DNA from: Chlorophyllum brunneum
Lineage: Eukaryota > Basidiomycota > Agaricomycetes > Agaricales > Agaricaceae
Length of the DNA stretch: 64,000 nt
Direction of reading: 5' to 3'
Assembly: GCA_963576785.1 (NCBI GenBank)
Contig: OY756139.1
Span: 1,674,001 to 1,738,000, forward strand
This document shows, one piece after another, positions 48,939 through 59,764 of this stretch. The translations under genes and the position numbers were made by a program. Numbering within the stretch: position 1 is the stretch's first letter; every line of letters begins with the position of its first letter. The notes below the pieces were generated by a model. That model ran no database searches, was not told where the DNA came from, and saw nothing but the letters and a program-made list of their open reading frames with translations.

Positions 48939-49131
48939 GTGAGTACCAATGTTTTGGTTCTGCGGTACTTCCAGGTGCACCATCTCACTTGACAGGCGGT
49001 TTGGTGAAGAGTTCGTACCGATCTCAGGATGGATGCTGCTGGAAGGCTATGGATGGACATTTTGGATTCCCCGCTGCACCTGGAAGCCCTAGCTTAAAGT
49101 GAGAAATGGGCTGACACCTGGGTTTCTGCAG
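48939..49131 (+). other. 5'UTR intron of the S2 ribosomal protein gene with complementary segments
   Basis: A GTGAGT donor at 48939 and a TTTCTGCAG acceptor ending at 49131 bound a 193-nt intron, far longer than the 45-60 nt introns nearby. It lies 26 bp before the start codon. Bases 48968-48979 are perfectly complementary to 49075-49086 (12 bp). Ribosomal-protein introns often house snoRNAs, but I could not assign C/D or H/ACA boxes with confidence. Confidence 0.55.
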
Positions 49132-49157
49132 TTTACCACTCTCAACAAAACAACAAA

Positions 49158-50028
49158 ATGGCTGACGCCCCCAGAGGACGTGGTGGATTTGGTCGAGGAC
49201 GTGGTGACCGTGGCAGGGGTCGCCGAGGACCCCGCCGCGGTGGTCGGAAAGAAGAGGACAAGGAGTGGTATGTCCACAATCCACCCGAAGATTTCACCAT
49301 CTCATACCGTGTAGGGTCCCCGTCACAAAGCTCGGTCGCCTCGTGAAGGACGGAAAGATCAAGTCAATGGAGGAAATTTATCTCTTCTCCCTTCCCGTCA
49401 AGGAGTACCAGATCGTCGACTTCTTCCTCCCCAAACTTAAAGATGAGGTCATGAAGATCATGCCCGTGCAAAAGCAAACCCGTGCTGGTCAACGCACACG
49501 TTTCAAGGCATTCGTTGCCATCGGCGACTTTGATGGTCATGTCGGCCTGGGTGTCAAGTGCGCAAAGGAAGTTGCAACTGCCATTCGTGGTGCCATCATC
49601 CTCGCCAAACTCTCTGTCATTCCCGTTCGTCGTGGCTACTGGGGTGCGGCTCTTGGTGAACCCCACACCGTGCCGTCCAAAGTCAGTGGCAAGGTGGGAT
49701 CGGTCATGTGTCGCCTTATCCCAGCGCCCCGCGGGACCGGTATCGTTGCTGCGCCCGCGTCGAAGCGCCTGCTGCAACTCGCCGGTGTGGAGGATGTGTA
49801 TACACAATCAAAAGGTTCGACTGCAACAATGGGGAACTTTTTGAAAGCTACGTTTGCTGCTGTAAGTGGAGCTGCAGTATCCGCGAGGTGGGACGATGCT
49901 GATGTGGAATGCAGATCACGAAGACATATGCGTTCCTGACACCTGACCTGTGGCGAGAGATACCTCTGTCGAGACTGCCGTACGACGAGTTCAGTGCGCA
50001 CCTTGCGCTTGCTGCAAAGAAGTACTAG
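49158..50028 (+). CDS. RPS2: 40S ribosomal protein S2 (uS5)
   Basis: This is a structural protein of the small ribosomal subunit. The N-terminus is an RGG-type segment ([20 protein letters not shown]), usual for eukaryotic S2. Conserved uS5 blocks follow: [50 protein letters not shown] and [16 protein letters not shown]. The ending is [14 protein letters not shown]. Introns at 49268-49314 (47 nt) and 49862-49914 (53 nt) are removed, giving 256 residues, the normal family length. A further intron lies in the leader. The gene is divergent from the antizyme gene, with 526 bp between the chosen start codons. Confidence 0.97.
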
Positions 50029-50154
50029 GAAATGTAGTGTACACTTTGGTAGCGTGATTGACATAAAAGGCGAGGTACCTTCCTGATATGGCAGGACAAG
50101 TGGGTGAGCAAGAGAGAAGCCGCGTAATTCTGAATAAATGTGATTATCTGAGCC

Positions 50155-51501
50155 ATGTCTCTTCGCACTGCCCGCCCAATGGCCGACACGCCCCCCCGCC
50201 CCCCGTCCACAGACGACGACGACAGCGACGACGACTTCCACTTTGACTTCCCCCAGCCCCCCTCTATCAGCCCTGCGCTCAGGCGCATCCGCAGCTCTCC
50301 CTGGCATTTCCAGCAGCTCGAGGCAATCGCTACATCAGACAGACGCCACTCTGTATCCCCTCTCATCCACCACTCCGACGGATGGCCCCAACCATGCACA
50401 GACCTCGCTGAGACCCCGCGCGAGTTCTCTGGAGCTCACCAGGCCTGCACGGAGGATGTATCAGGATTTGGCCAGCCTTTGAAATCTCAAAACCATAGAG
50501 AGCCTTTCCTACCTCGTCGACCGGAACGACTGCCCCCACCCGCACCGGCTCCGTCCATTCCTCTTCCTCGTCTACCCCGCATCATCAGGAAAGTCGCTAG
50601 TATGCGCTCGGAATCAAAGCAGAACCCAACGGACCCACTCTCTCCCGAATTGCGCAGACCAGTGCCCAAGATTAAGTCTCTAAAATTTATGTCCTGTTCC
50701 ATGGGTCTCGGAAATAATCCACCACAGCTACATAACCCAACGGAGAGGAAACGCAGCTGGTCCCTACGTAGACCCACCAGCTTTCAGAAATTTAAGGATG
50801 TACCACATGCGGAACCTTCTCATGTGAATGTGAATGCGGGAACGAACGAACACTTGGACTACCGCCACGCTCCCATAGATTACATGTCCCCCGCCGTCTA
50901 CTCGAATCCATGTCTGGTTGGTAACCCTTTCGACCGACGGACTGGAAGTGTCAATGTCAGTTCGGAAGGCCAGTTTGACCTGAGCAGGGGAAGCACGTCC
51001 TTGGCTCCCCCATTTTCACATCGGGCAACAAAGAGTAATTTCCATCGCTACTCCAACACACGCTATGCAGAAGGGACCGCCCTTGTTCATGACATCGGCC
51101 CAGGCAAGTCAGGTTCCAGCGCACGTCACGATCGGAGTCTCCAGTCATCGCATCCTTTTTATCGCGTCAATGATGGGGATAAACGAAAAAACGCCAGCTC
51201 TAATGCGCTACTCCACGGCGCCAAATCCTTTATCAATATCACCCCAGAAAGGCGGAAAAGCAGGAGCAGGAAGTCAAGATCAGGGAGCAGTACAACTAAT
51301 TTTGTTAACGAGAGTGGTAGTGTCGGGCAACACGTGGGGTCGACCATGAAGGAGAAGGGAGAGAAGATGAGGAAGTTATTTGCTCGTGCTAGTAGTGGCG
51401 TTGTTGGCTGGGGACGCCAGTTGACGGGCAGGTCAGCGAGATCAGTAGCTGTAAGCTCGACTTCGGGGAGTCTTGCTCCGCTTACGGGAATGCAAAGCTG
51501 A
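50155..51501 (+). CDS. Uncharacterised low-complexity protein
   Basis: A single exon of 448 codons starts MSLRTARPMADTPP; a second ATG nine codons in is an alternative. The N-terminus has an acidic run (STDDDDSDDDFHFDF). The rest is rich in Ser, Pro, Arg and His. Basic clusters occur near the C-terminus (ERRKSRSRKSRSG) and a short helix (EKGEKMRKLFARASSG) precedes the end at LAPLTGMQS. No signal peptide, membrane segment or known domain is seen. The uninterrupted length and codon-like composition support a real gene. It lies 126 bp after the S2 gene on the same strand. Confidence 0.7.
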   Translation: MSLRTARPMADTPPRPPSTDDDDSDDDFHFDFPQPPSISPALRRIRSSPWHFQQLEAIATSDRRHSVSPLIHHSDGWPQPCTDLAETPREFSGAHQACTEDVSGFGQPLKSQNHREPFLPRRPERLPPPAPAPSIPLPRLPRIIRKVASMRSESKQNPTDPLSPELRRPVPKIKSLKFMSCSMGLGNNPPQLHNPTERKRSWSLRRPTSFQKFKDVPHAEPSHVNVNAGTNEHLDYRHAPIDYMSPAVYSNPCLVGNPFDRRTGSVNVSSEGQFDLSRGSTSLAPPFSHRATKSNFHRYSNTRYAEGTALVHDIGPGKSGSSARHDRSLQSSHPFYRVNDGDKRKNASSNALLHGAKSFINITPERRKSRSRKSRSGSSTTNFVNESGSVGQHVGSTMKEKGEKMRKLFARASSGVVGWGRQLTGRSARSVAVSSTSGSLAPLTGMQS

Positions 51502-51864
51502 TCGACTTGTGACCATTGGGTGGCTTAAGCAGCACCTAGTTTGCATTAGGGAATTGAATTGGAGAACGTTATCTTGGACTTCTTGAACTCTGTTGTGCCC
51601 CGTGTACCATTATCTCTTTGTGAGCCCATGCGCCTTTTGTAAGACAAGACGTGTATTGTTAGTGTATGTATTGTGTTCTCATGTATATATATTGCGTACA
51701 AGTGGCCTTTCATGACCGTCGACATTCGGCCTTCAAAGGTCCCAATTACATCCTAGACGGTACAAGACAAGATCACGGACGGACTACAATAGTGTAGGCC
51801 ACATAACACCACGAGTAACAATGGAAACCAACGGGCGAATGGTTGGCTACTAAGAAGGGAAGAA
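51502..51864. other. Convergent intergenic region
   Basis: The low-complexity gene and the P450 gene converge here. Only AT-rich 3'UTR-like sequence is seen. Confidence 0.5.
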
Positions 51865-53962
51865 CTACTGGCAGCAAACAGGTTCACTTGGATTGTACGC
51901 TTTGATGATCAATGGAAGCTGGCTCCCCTCTTTGTACCGCTTGGAAACGAACGGTCGAGTCAGTACACTATTCCACAGAAGAGTCAGTGCTCGGTAAATG
52001 GTCCAACGATGATCTTGGCCTACACGTTAACCTTATGGATCTTCTCTTCCGTAGGGATGAAGACAAAATGCGTGAGGAGAATGTATAGGAAAGTTTTGAT
52101 TTCTATGAGAGAAAATCGCACACCAATACAGGACTGTAAGATCATATTATTCTCTGGTTTGGAGGGCACTTCAATTTCAATGCTTACCCTTGGCCCGGCT
52201 GAAAATGTCAGAGTGTTTGAAAAAAAGCCCGGTAGTTCCTGTACCTTTTCAGGAAGGGCATCCCAGCGATCGGGACTGCGTTGGACATTAGTTGGGGACT
52301 ACTGGGACTAAAGCAGGACAGAACTGACTTGAATTCCCAAGCATCTTCGCCCCACATCTCTTTGTCGAGGTTGAAGCCTTCAACTGCAACGTGGACAAAG
52401 CTCCCTTTAGACACTGTGAGGCTCCTCTTTCCCTCAACAACCTTTCCGTCCCTTCCATGAATGGGGTATAGTGTCGGAATTTCATCATCTTGCGTTGCCA
52501 CACGAATGGAGGAGTGCACAGGTGGGATCAACCTCAATGATTCTCTGGCGACGTTATGCAGGTACGGCATATTCGAGATGTTACTGTACAGCGATTGTAT
52601 TTCTTCTTCTGTTAGATCGGAGATCTTGGTCGTAGGGACGATAGTGAAAAGTTCGTTTCGGAGGCGAGTTTGGGTGTCGGGGTGTTTTGCGAGGAGGTAG
52701 AGGGTCCACGTGAGTGAGAGAGAAGATGTGTCTGAGCCAGCGAACATGAAGGTGTTAATGTTGTGGAGTATGTCTTCATCTGAAATGCGGTTTTCGGGCT
52801 CAAGATTGTTTGAAGTATTAGATTTCACTATAGCGGATTCGAGCCTTTGCAAGGGTTACGGTAAAAGACTACTTACATAGAAGACTCAATAGGTCCTTTC
52901 CACCGTAAGTCTTGCCATTCTTTACAGCTTCTTCGATCTTGTGTTTCTTGTCCTTCACAAGTTGCCCTGCGACGCGATGAATAGTCTCTTGGCAGCGTTC
53001 AACTGTTCGCCGACGTTTATCTGGCTACAGAACGCGTCAAGGCATTCTATTGTAGCGCGAGCAAACTCACAAATATTTTATCGATCCAAGAGAGGTATAT
53101 CAATAGCATTGTTCTCCAAGGTTTGCCTTGTGAGATGGCAACCTCGAACATTTCTTTATATGCCAGAAAAAGCGCATTAGACTCGTCGTGGATAGCATTG
53201 AAGTTGTAATCGAAGCCTTTTCAGACTTTGTTCAGTTCAGCACGTCTTCAGATGGAAGACCGAGCATACCGGCAATCCCGATAACATCAAACGTCGCCCT
53301 GCTAATCCAGTGACAGACGTCCAGTGTTAATGAAGGGTCTTCAGGCGATTTACATCCCTCGTTAATCATTGTCATCCATTTGTCCTTCAATTGGCTACCT
53401 TTGTCGAAAACCAAAGGCACTAGCTCTCGGAGGTTCTGAATAGAGAAAGCAGGTGTCGCCACGCGGCGTTGACGTCTGTGTACATGACCTTCCGCTGAGA
53501 GCATACCGCAGCCGATCATACTTGTGATGAGGGCACGAGATTGCCAAGGTTTCTCATAGATGGTTGAGTTCTTCAGGACATGTTGAACAGAGAGAGGGTC
53601 CAGTGTCAGCAGGCGTTCATCCCACTAAAGAGCTTTGCATAAGAATTTTCGCGTTGATGAATAACGCTTCACATACTGGCGCAACACCGCGAATGCGTAT
53701 AGACCGTCCGTAGCGCTTCACATATATTTCATGGGCCCTCGAGGAACATATAGGACTTTGAGCGGTTCTTAATTGAGACCCTGGACGGATATCGGGATAC
53801 TAAAACGCACTCTAACACTCTGGAAAGATTCCCCATAAACCCTTTGCATGGGGGACCTGCAATCTGCTGCAGCGGGTTGAATTTCGGGGCAACAAAGGTG
53901 TGGTAGAAGGCCCAGCCAGTCAGAGCCCCCAGAGCGAGGAATGCGCCGAGAACGAACGACAT
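51865..53962 (-). CDS. Cytochrome P450 monooxygenase
   Basis: This is a haem monooxygenase anchored to the ER by its N-terminal helix (MSFVLGAFLALGALTGWAFY). The substrate is unknown. Conserved P450 parts in order: HRRQRRVATPAFS (helix C), FMFAGSDTSSLSLTW (helix I oxygen-binding motif), ESLRLIPPVHSSIR (ExxR helix K), PDRWDALPE, and the haem loop FSAGPRSCIGVRFSLIE joined across an intron. The last exon continues VVLTRPFVSKRYKEGSQLPL to a TAG at 51865. It needs an intron beginning GTAGGCC; without it the protein would stop early at VNV. About ten introns are present and the length is near 510 residues. No secondary-metabolism backbone gene is nearby. Confidence 0.9.
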
Positions 53963-54100
53963 TTTGCGTGATGGAGGCAGAAGGAGCAGCAGGCCATCGT
54001 GCGCTTATTGTTAATTATCTTCCAATTGTCAACCTCAACCGCGCGACCACCGCATGTGGCACGTGGCTCCCGTGCAGATGTAAAAATAGAATGTGAGATT

Positions 54101-55636
54101 TCATCTACATACTCCAAAGCTAGTTTCAATCTCTGGTATTTCTGGTAGGCACATGCCAAGTTTATCAAACAATATACAATCGAGACCTGCAGGTGGCAAA
54201 GGGAACTCGTTCAAGTCCACTGAGATGCTGCTAAAGCTGGGTCCAATGGTCGGAATGGTCATCATGCTAGGACACGTCACCACAAGCGAAGGAACTGTAG
54301 GAAACTGCGCGTTCCAAGGCGTAGATGGTGACGACAATCTTTGCAACCTCTCGGGCATCTCATCTTCCAGTATTGGCGACAAAGAGGCTTCCTCCACGTT
54401 CCAGTTGACCAGAACACCCTTCTTGATCTCCACGCTCTGCGTCTGTGCTCGTGCAACCTCGAATACCATTTCTTCTGTATTTATGTCTTCGTCGAACTCC
54501 ATATCCTCAAGGTCACTGTCATTACCGGGTTCCCTGATGGAGGTCTGGGACGAACGGGTGGTGGCAGCGCTGGAAAATACGTTTGATTCTGCTGTTGGCT
54601 GGGTTGACTCGGACGCATCGGAGCCTTGTCTTGTCCTGTTCTTGACGTCCCAGTTGTTTCCATGCTGGTCTACGGCAAGCTGTCTTGTGATTTCGTCCAT
54701 GAGACCGGTTTCGGATCCGGGGTAGGTGTAATCCCTCATCGCGATACCGATTGCTAGGGTAATATCTGTTTCTTCGGCCTCTAAACGCTGCAGAAAGCCG
54801 CTCATGGACGGCGCACAATAACCATCTCCGATCATGGCGCATTCCTGCGAAGTAACCGAGGGTGGAATCCGAGGCGGAGGGGGTGGACCTTCTGACATTT
54901 CCGACTCGATAGACTTAGTATTCCAGTCCTTCGATTCCTCGCTCATGTCGGACTCGAGGCGAGGACCCGCAGTGTCCTGTGTTTGTATGCTTGGAGTCGC
55001 AGCCTTTGAACGGATGTACGCGACTGGATCCTCTTGCACCGTAGGGACCAATTTCGTGATCGGTGCGGAACGACGGACCCAGAGGGGTTTGAAAGAAAGG
55101 TCCTTTATCGCGAACATAATTTTCCTCAACTTAAACCGCGCAAGGATCATGATAAGCCCTAGTATACACAGGAGAGTGGCAAAAATAGCGGAGAGAGCGA
55201 TGGCGATGGTGGGTCCGGTAGGATGCGATGTACGGGAGGATGACTCGAGTCCTCGTTCGTGTGGATCTGGTACAGTGGATACGGGGAGGATTATTGCGTG
55301 CAATGAAGGCGGCGGCGAATAGGGAAGGTATTCTCCTATCGTGGTATCGGCTTTTGTATCAGGTCCAATAGTTTGCTGGTCGACCACCGTGCGGGCAAGT
55401 TGGATTGGAACCGGCCACCGCCTCTCCAGATGCCGATAGGGCGGATTAGGGCGTTTGTGTGTTTTCTGTGGATCTGGTTGTATAGAGTCCAGGAGGGGAG
55501 TGGACGTTGGTGGCATAGAATATGAGTACAGCCTAGGCAGGGAGGTAGTGAGCATGGATGGTGTCCAAAGGCTATATCTTTTGTCAAGCAGGCGGCTGAC
55601 AACGGCGTCATGTCTCTCCTGAACTATTAATATCAC
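54101..55636 (-). CDS. Uncharacterised single-pass membrane protein
   Basis: A 511-codon open frame without clear introns. One membrane helix is evident at residues 142-167 (IAIALSAIFATLLCILGLIM), followed by a basic segment (RFKLRK). The N-terminal part is Pro-rich and the C-terminal 340 residues are acidic and Ser/Thr/Glu-rich (DSDLEDMEFDEDINTEE). There is no clear cleavable signal peptide, though a start at 55555 or an unseen upstream exon could change this. The topology suggests a signal-anchor protein with an acidic cytosolic domain. No family is recognised. Confidence 0.65.
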   Translation of the reverse strand: MILIVQERHDAVVSRLLDKRYSLWTPSMLTTSLPRLYSYSMPPTSTPLLDSIQPDPQKTHKRPNPPYRHLERRWPVPIQLARTVVDQQTIGPDTKADTTIGEYLPYSPPPSLHAIILPVSTVPDPHERGLESSSRTSHPTGPTIAIALSAIFATLLCILGLIMILARFKLRKIMFAIKDLSFKPLWVRRSAPITKLVPTVQEDPVAYIRSKAATPSIQTQDTAGPRLESDMSEESKDWNTKSIESEMSEGPPPPPRIPPSVTSQECAMIGDGYCAPSMSGFLQRLEAEETDITLAIGIAMRDYTYPGSETGLMDEITRQLAVDQHGNNWDVKNRTRQGSDASESTQPTAESNVFSSAATTRSSQTSIREPGNDSDLEDMEFDEDINTEEMVFEVARAQTQSVEIKKGVLVNWNVEEASLSPILEDEMPERLQRLSSPSTPWNAQFPTVPSLVVTCPSMMTIPTIGPSFSSISVDLNEFPLPPAGLDCILFDKLGMCLPEIPEIETSFGVCR

Positions 55637-55702
55637 ACATCACTCAATATACAATAAATAATACAAGCGTTCTTTACTCTATCCTAACAAGTCACCCTTC
55701 TA

Positions 55703-58312
55703 TTAATCTTTCCCGGAAAATATCTGCTGGATGTTCTCCAAGTCTCCATGTTGGTTGTAATACTCTGATGCCAATTTCTTCAGTTCCTCAGGATCTAGCA
55801 AGTCTCCATCTCCCTCGGACTCTGTGACACTCCCAGAACTTCCCTTCTCTGCCTTCTTCAGCAGATCGCAGAGCTTTGCCTTCTGGTTCATCAACACTTG
55901 GAAGTTACCAAGGTAGGGGAGGTAAGACGTGTCGTAATGGTTCCGAAGGGCGGCGTGGTCATGCACAGGAGGTAGTTTGGTGGTATGAGAACGAGACTGA
56001 GAGGAGGGGTCATCACGACGGTTAGCTGTGGGGAGTGCAGTTGTAGTTACTGTTTCACGTTTGATGGATGGGCGAATTTCCCCTTCGTCTTCGCTCGATG
56101 TGTAGATATCCGATCCCCGCCTCCGTTTAGTAATCGGCCTCTGTCTCGAGCTCACCGCCTGATTTGACGATGTCGAGGACGAAGTTTTGGTAGGGGGAGC
56201 AGACACTTTAGACATGGGTGTGGGTTCCTTCTTGATCTTCGGCAGAGAGGCTAATGGAGATGGTTCTTTCTTCATTCTCGGTAAAGAGGGTAAGGGGGAG
56301 GACTCCTTTTTGATGACTTGAGGTCGCTGAAGCAATTCTGCTTCAGGTTTTTTGGGTAGGCTGAGGTCTCTAGCCTTCGTGTCCCTGGAAGACGGTGACT
56401 CCATCTTGGGCTTCTTAATCGTTGCCCGCAACGAAGTCTCGTGTTCTTCATCCTCTCTGTTGAGCTTCTTCCGCTTTGGCGGACGAAGGCTATCATCGGA
56501 ATGCTCTCCTTCTTCCCGCTCCAGCGACCATTCTCTTCCACGTGTTTTCTTCCTGACTCGCTCACGCTCCCTGTCACTCTCCATCTCGACCTCCCGTCTC
56601 TTGGCTCTCTCTCTTGCGCGCTGTTTCTCAAGGTCTTTTTTGTCCCCCTCTCGTTCTCTATCCTTTTCACTATCTCGCTCTTTCCTATTTCTCTCCTTGC
56701 CTTCTCTTTCCCTGTCCCTACTCTTGAGAGTCCGTTCTCGTTCTTTATCCCTTACTCGATCTGACCGCTCCGAATCTGAGGCGGTAACATCATCCCTACG
56801 TAGCTTCTCGATTTTCTGGCCCGGAATTCCACTAGTTCTTTGTTCAGCGGCGTGCGCAGAGCTCGAAGACTGGGAGCGACGTGCTTCCTGAGAGCCGCTT
56901 GAGGGTTCTCCGAGAACAGCCTTTCCATTGATCACGGGACTGCGACCATTTGCGAAGTCTCGCGATTCAGTGGGAGTTGCCTGTTTGGCCTTGAAGCCCG
57001 AACCTGGTCTAGGTCGAGTTGCAGGTGGTTTAAGCGGTAATGCTCTCCCAGTATCATCGTCGCGTGTGCTACTCGTGGGACCTCGTGAGCTCGCAGCTTT
57101 GAGACTCTCATTCTTCATCATGATTTCACCGATATCCTTCGGCTTCTTCCCTTTTGTCGCCACCACGGATGTAATCCCGCGCTTTGGAGGTTCTGATGCC
57201 TGACCGACTTTAGAAGAACCAGCCCCTTTGGGAGGTTGTTTCCGGCTGGTGCTGGAGGACGAGGTGCCATTGGGATTTCGGTATTGAACGTGAACCCAGG
57301 CTGGGTCAGACTCTGGTATTTTGAGATCGCGAAGCGCAAGTTTGGCTGACCTTGCCATATTCGTACGCTCGCTCTCTGATAGTCCTGGAATTTCGTAGGG
57401 GCGAACTTCGAGCCACGACTTGGTCTTGAGACGGTATGTTTTCGGCGATTTGGAGTTGTTAGGTAAGGGAACAGGCTCAGCGATCTAGAGATTGAGGCAA
57501 GGTAAGCGCAGGTGGACGGTAAGCAATTATACCACAACATACTTCGTCCAGTAATTCGAGGATATCTCGTCTCGTTGCCGCACTGCAGTCATTTCCACCG
57601 ACCAATTTGACAACATGTTCCGAAGTCCGCTCAGATGCCACAATACAACGAAGTATGCGGTTGCGCAGAGCCAAAAGAGCTTCCTTACTCCTATGTGACT
57701 GGGGGAGGGCAGGAGAGGCGCCTCCAGGAGACGTAGTGGCAGAAGTGGCGGGAAGAGGGCGACGAGGTTGATCAGCTGGCCGCACGGGTTTCCTAAACAT
57801 AGTGGAGGTAGGGGCCTCTTTCTTTTTCTTACCATTGGGTGGGGGAAGGTCCGTCGGGGTCTCCACAAAAATAGTGGTGGGACGAGTGGGTTGACTCTGG
57901 GCATCTAAGTTGCTCGGTCGGCCTATCCGGTCATCTAGTTGTCGTTCCACGATAAATTTTCCAGTAACATTTGCATAGAGCTTGAGTGGGGCATTTGGCT
58001 TGGCCTGGGAGGAGGTACGGAGATAGAGTTCGTGGGGGGAAGTCTCTGGGACAGATGTCACGGGGAAGAAAGTATCGCCGATTGTTATGCCCTTTGCGTA
58101 CTTGTGAGGACATGATGATGAGCAGGTAGTCTGACTTGGAAACGTACTGGGTTTTCCGAAAAGTCAAAATGAAGCTGCGGAAGAGATTCCAGCAGGTCGA
58201 GAGTCTTCCCTGACATGCGGATGATCATGGCCTGTTTGGGTCGTGACTGAGAAGTTTCTCCAGGCCTGGAGAAGCCCATGAGTCCCAGGGTGCCATTGGG
58301 AGGGAGGGGCAT
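55703..58312 (-). CDS. ELL-like RNA polymerase II elongation factor
   Basis: The protein resembles ELL, which suppresses pausing by RNA polymerase II. The start MPLPPNGTLGLMGFSRPGE leads to MIIRMSGKTLDLLESLPQLH and GITIGDTFFPVTSVPE, an ELL-like N-terminal fold. A winged-helix-like part follows (LALRNRILRCIVASER; RRDILELLDEVAEPVPL; YRLKTKSWLEVRPYEIPGL). The middle is very basic and acidic by turns, with RE/RD/KE dipeptides from about residue 460 on. The C-terminus has SYLPYLGNFQVLMNQKAKL and a final helix with YYNQHGDLENIQQIFSGKD, in the position of the occludin-homology domain of animal ELL. Two introns are clear (one after FSENP, one after LLDEV). The product is about 825 residues. Confidence 0.72.
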
Positions 58313-58572
58313 GATGAGGGAGAGAAGGAAAGGGGCGGTGTGATCAGGGTGGGTGGTGGTCAACAAGGATGTCGGCAGGGAGAACAATTGGCTGGCGACA
58401 AAGGCGGTGGCCCCCTCACTCGGAGCTTGCCGACCACGTGGAGGACCCACAACAGCCTCTGGGCAGAATGCGTGATGAGTTGGGGCGGGCAGGCAATCCT
58501 TGGCGGTGGTGATGAGAGGAGAGCGCTCAGAGCACTGGCGCTGTTCTGCCAGCCTCTTGTTTGCCTCTGTTG

Positions 58573-59687
58573 TCACTGCCTCACAGTCTCTTCTACATAC
58601 ATCCCAAATTTCTTTGCAATACTCTCCTCCTCCCAGTCCACCGTTCCCTTCTCCGTGGTGCCCAATGTAATAGCCTTTCTATGGATGGTCACAAACTGTC
58701 TCTTCAGCCGCTGCAACTCCGACAGCGTGATGTTACGCGCCGGTAGAGATATTGTGGTTTTTATGCCCCCGTTCAGTGCCAAGCTAACACGACCTCCCAT
58801 CAATTGCCCAGCCGCCTGCTCAGTCATGATGGCTGACACCATCGCAGTTGCCGTTTGTTCGAGGGCGTGCAGTGCATCACTGGGAGCTTTCGTAACCTAT
58901 TAAACACTGTGATTCAGCGACGAGCTATTTTAGACCACGCTCAGAGTAAACTGACATTGAGAGTTCCAGAGTTGGGCGGCTTGATATTTCCCTTTGTAAT
59001 GGCTTCCCAGATCGAGCCATTGGGCAGACTCTCGTCAGACCACAGGACCGTGAACAGGGGGGAATCCCACCGGACCATTGACGACGGCTCCTCGTACCGC
59101 ATGAACAAATTCTCTAGTCTATGTGCATAAATTGAGCGAGGCGACCATAAAGCCAAAAATGCGAGGGCCTACGTCTCGGGAGCGTACTTACGCCCATCTG
59201 GACGATTGTTGTTCCATTCTCGACAGTGATCGGTCGTCGCCACGACGTAGATCTGCTTTTCATGACGAAATTGGTGGCCGTTCTGGGCTGGATAGGTTTT
59301 TGGACGTACGGTGCAGACGCGAACTTTGGACTCTCTTGCTGCACAATAGAGTTGATAACGAAAACCTTTGATGTAGTTGAGCGAATCGAGAATGACAATT
59401 TTATCAAGAGCCAGGGCACGCTGAACTGCAGTCAAGAGGGCACTTCTTGCAGGCTTTTCAGAGCGGCTGTCTGAGAAGTTTTAACACGACTTCAGCAACC
59501 CAAAGAGTATATTACCATCATACACGGATCTTTCTAGGCCAAGAGTATCATCTGAGATGACCTCAACAGCGCAGAAAGGACCTTCATAGGACGGATCTTG
59601 TATTTTTGAAGACAGAAATTGGTACATCCCCGCCACTTGTTGAGTCTTACCAGAACAGGGAAAGCCAGATACAGTGACAAGGGCCAT
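58573..59687 (-). CDS. KTI12: Kti12, Elongator-associated P-loop protein
   Basis: Kti12 is a tRNA-binding ATPase that regulates the Elongator complex, needed for wobble-uridine modification of tRNA. The P-loop is at the N-terminus (GFPCSGKT, residues 8-15). The family block ILDSLNYIKGFRYQLYCAARE is complete. An exon QIYVVATTDHCREWN follows across a 55-nt intron, then LFMRYEEPSSMVRWDSPLF. The C-terminal helical part ends SELQRLKRQFVTIHRKA to EETVRQ. Five or so introns leave about 290 residues, normal for the family. It lies upstream of the ELL-like gene on the same strand, with 260 bp between them. Confidence 0.92.
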
Positions 59688-59724
59688 TTCACTTAGGTGT
59701 GTGGTGGGGGTGGGATGTCAAGAA

Positions 59725-59764
59725 ATATATATATATTGCTTCTCTACTACTACTTCTACTACTA
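59725..59764. repeat. AT run and CTA-triplet microsatellites
   Basis: An ATATATATAT run is followed closely by CTA/CTT triplets. They lie just upstream of the Kti12 start codon, probably in its leader or promoter. Confidence 0.6.

Noticed and set aside
49636..50307. 223-codon minus-strand open frame opposite the S2 gene
   Set aside because: It overlaps the highly conserved S2 coding sequence in antisense and shows no protein-like features. It is a shadow of the codon bias of the real gene.
51865..53962. P450 as part of a biosynthetic gene cluster
   Set aside because: The neighbours are ELL, ribosomal, Kti12 and unknown proteins. No synthase, terpene cyclase or NRPS-like gene is in the window.
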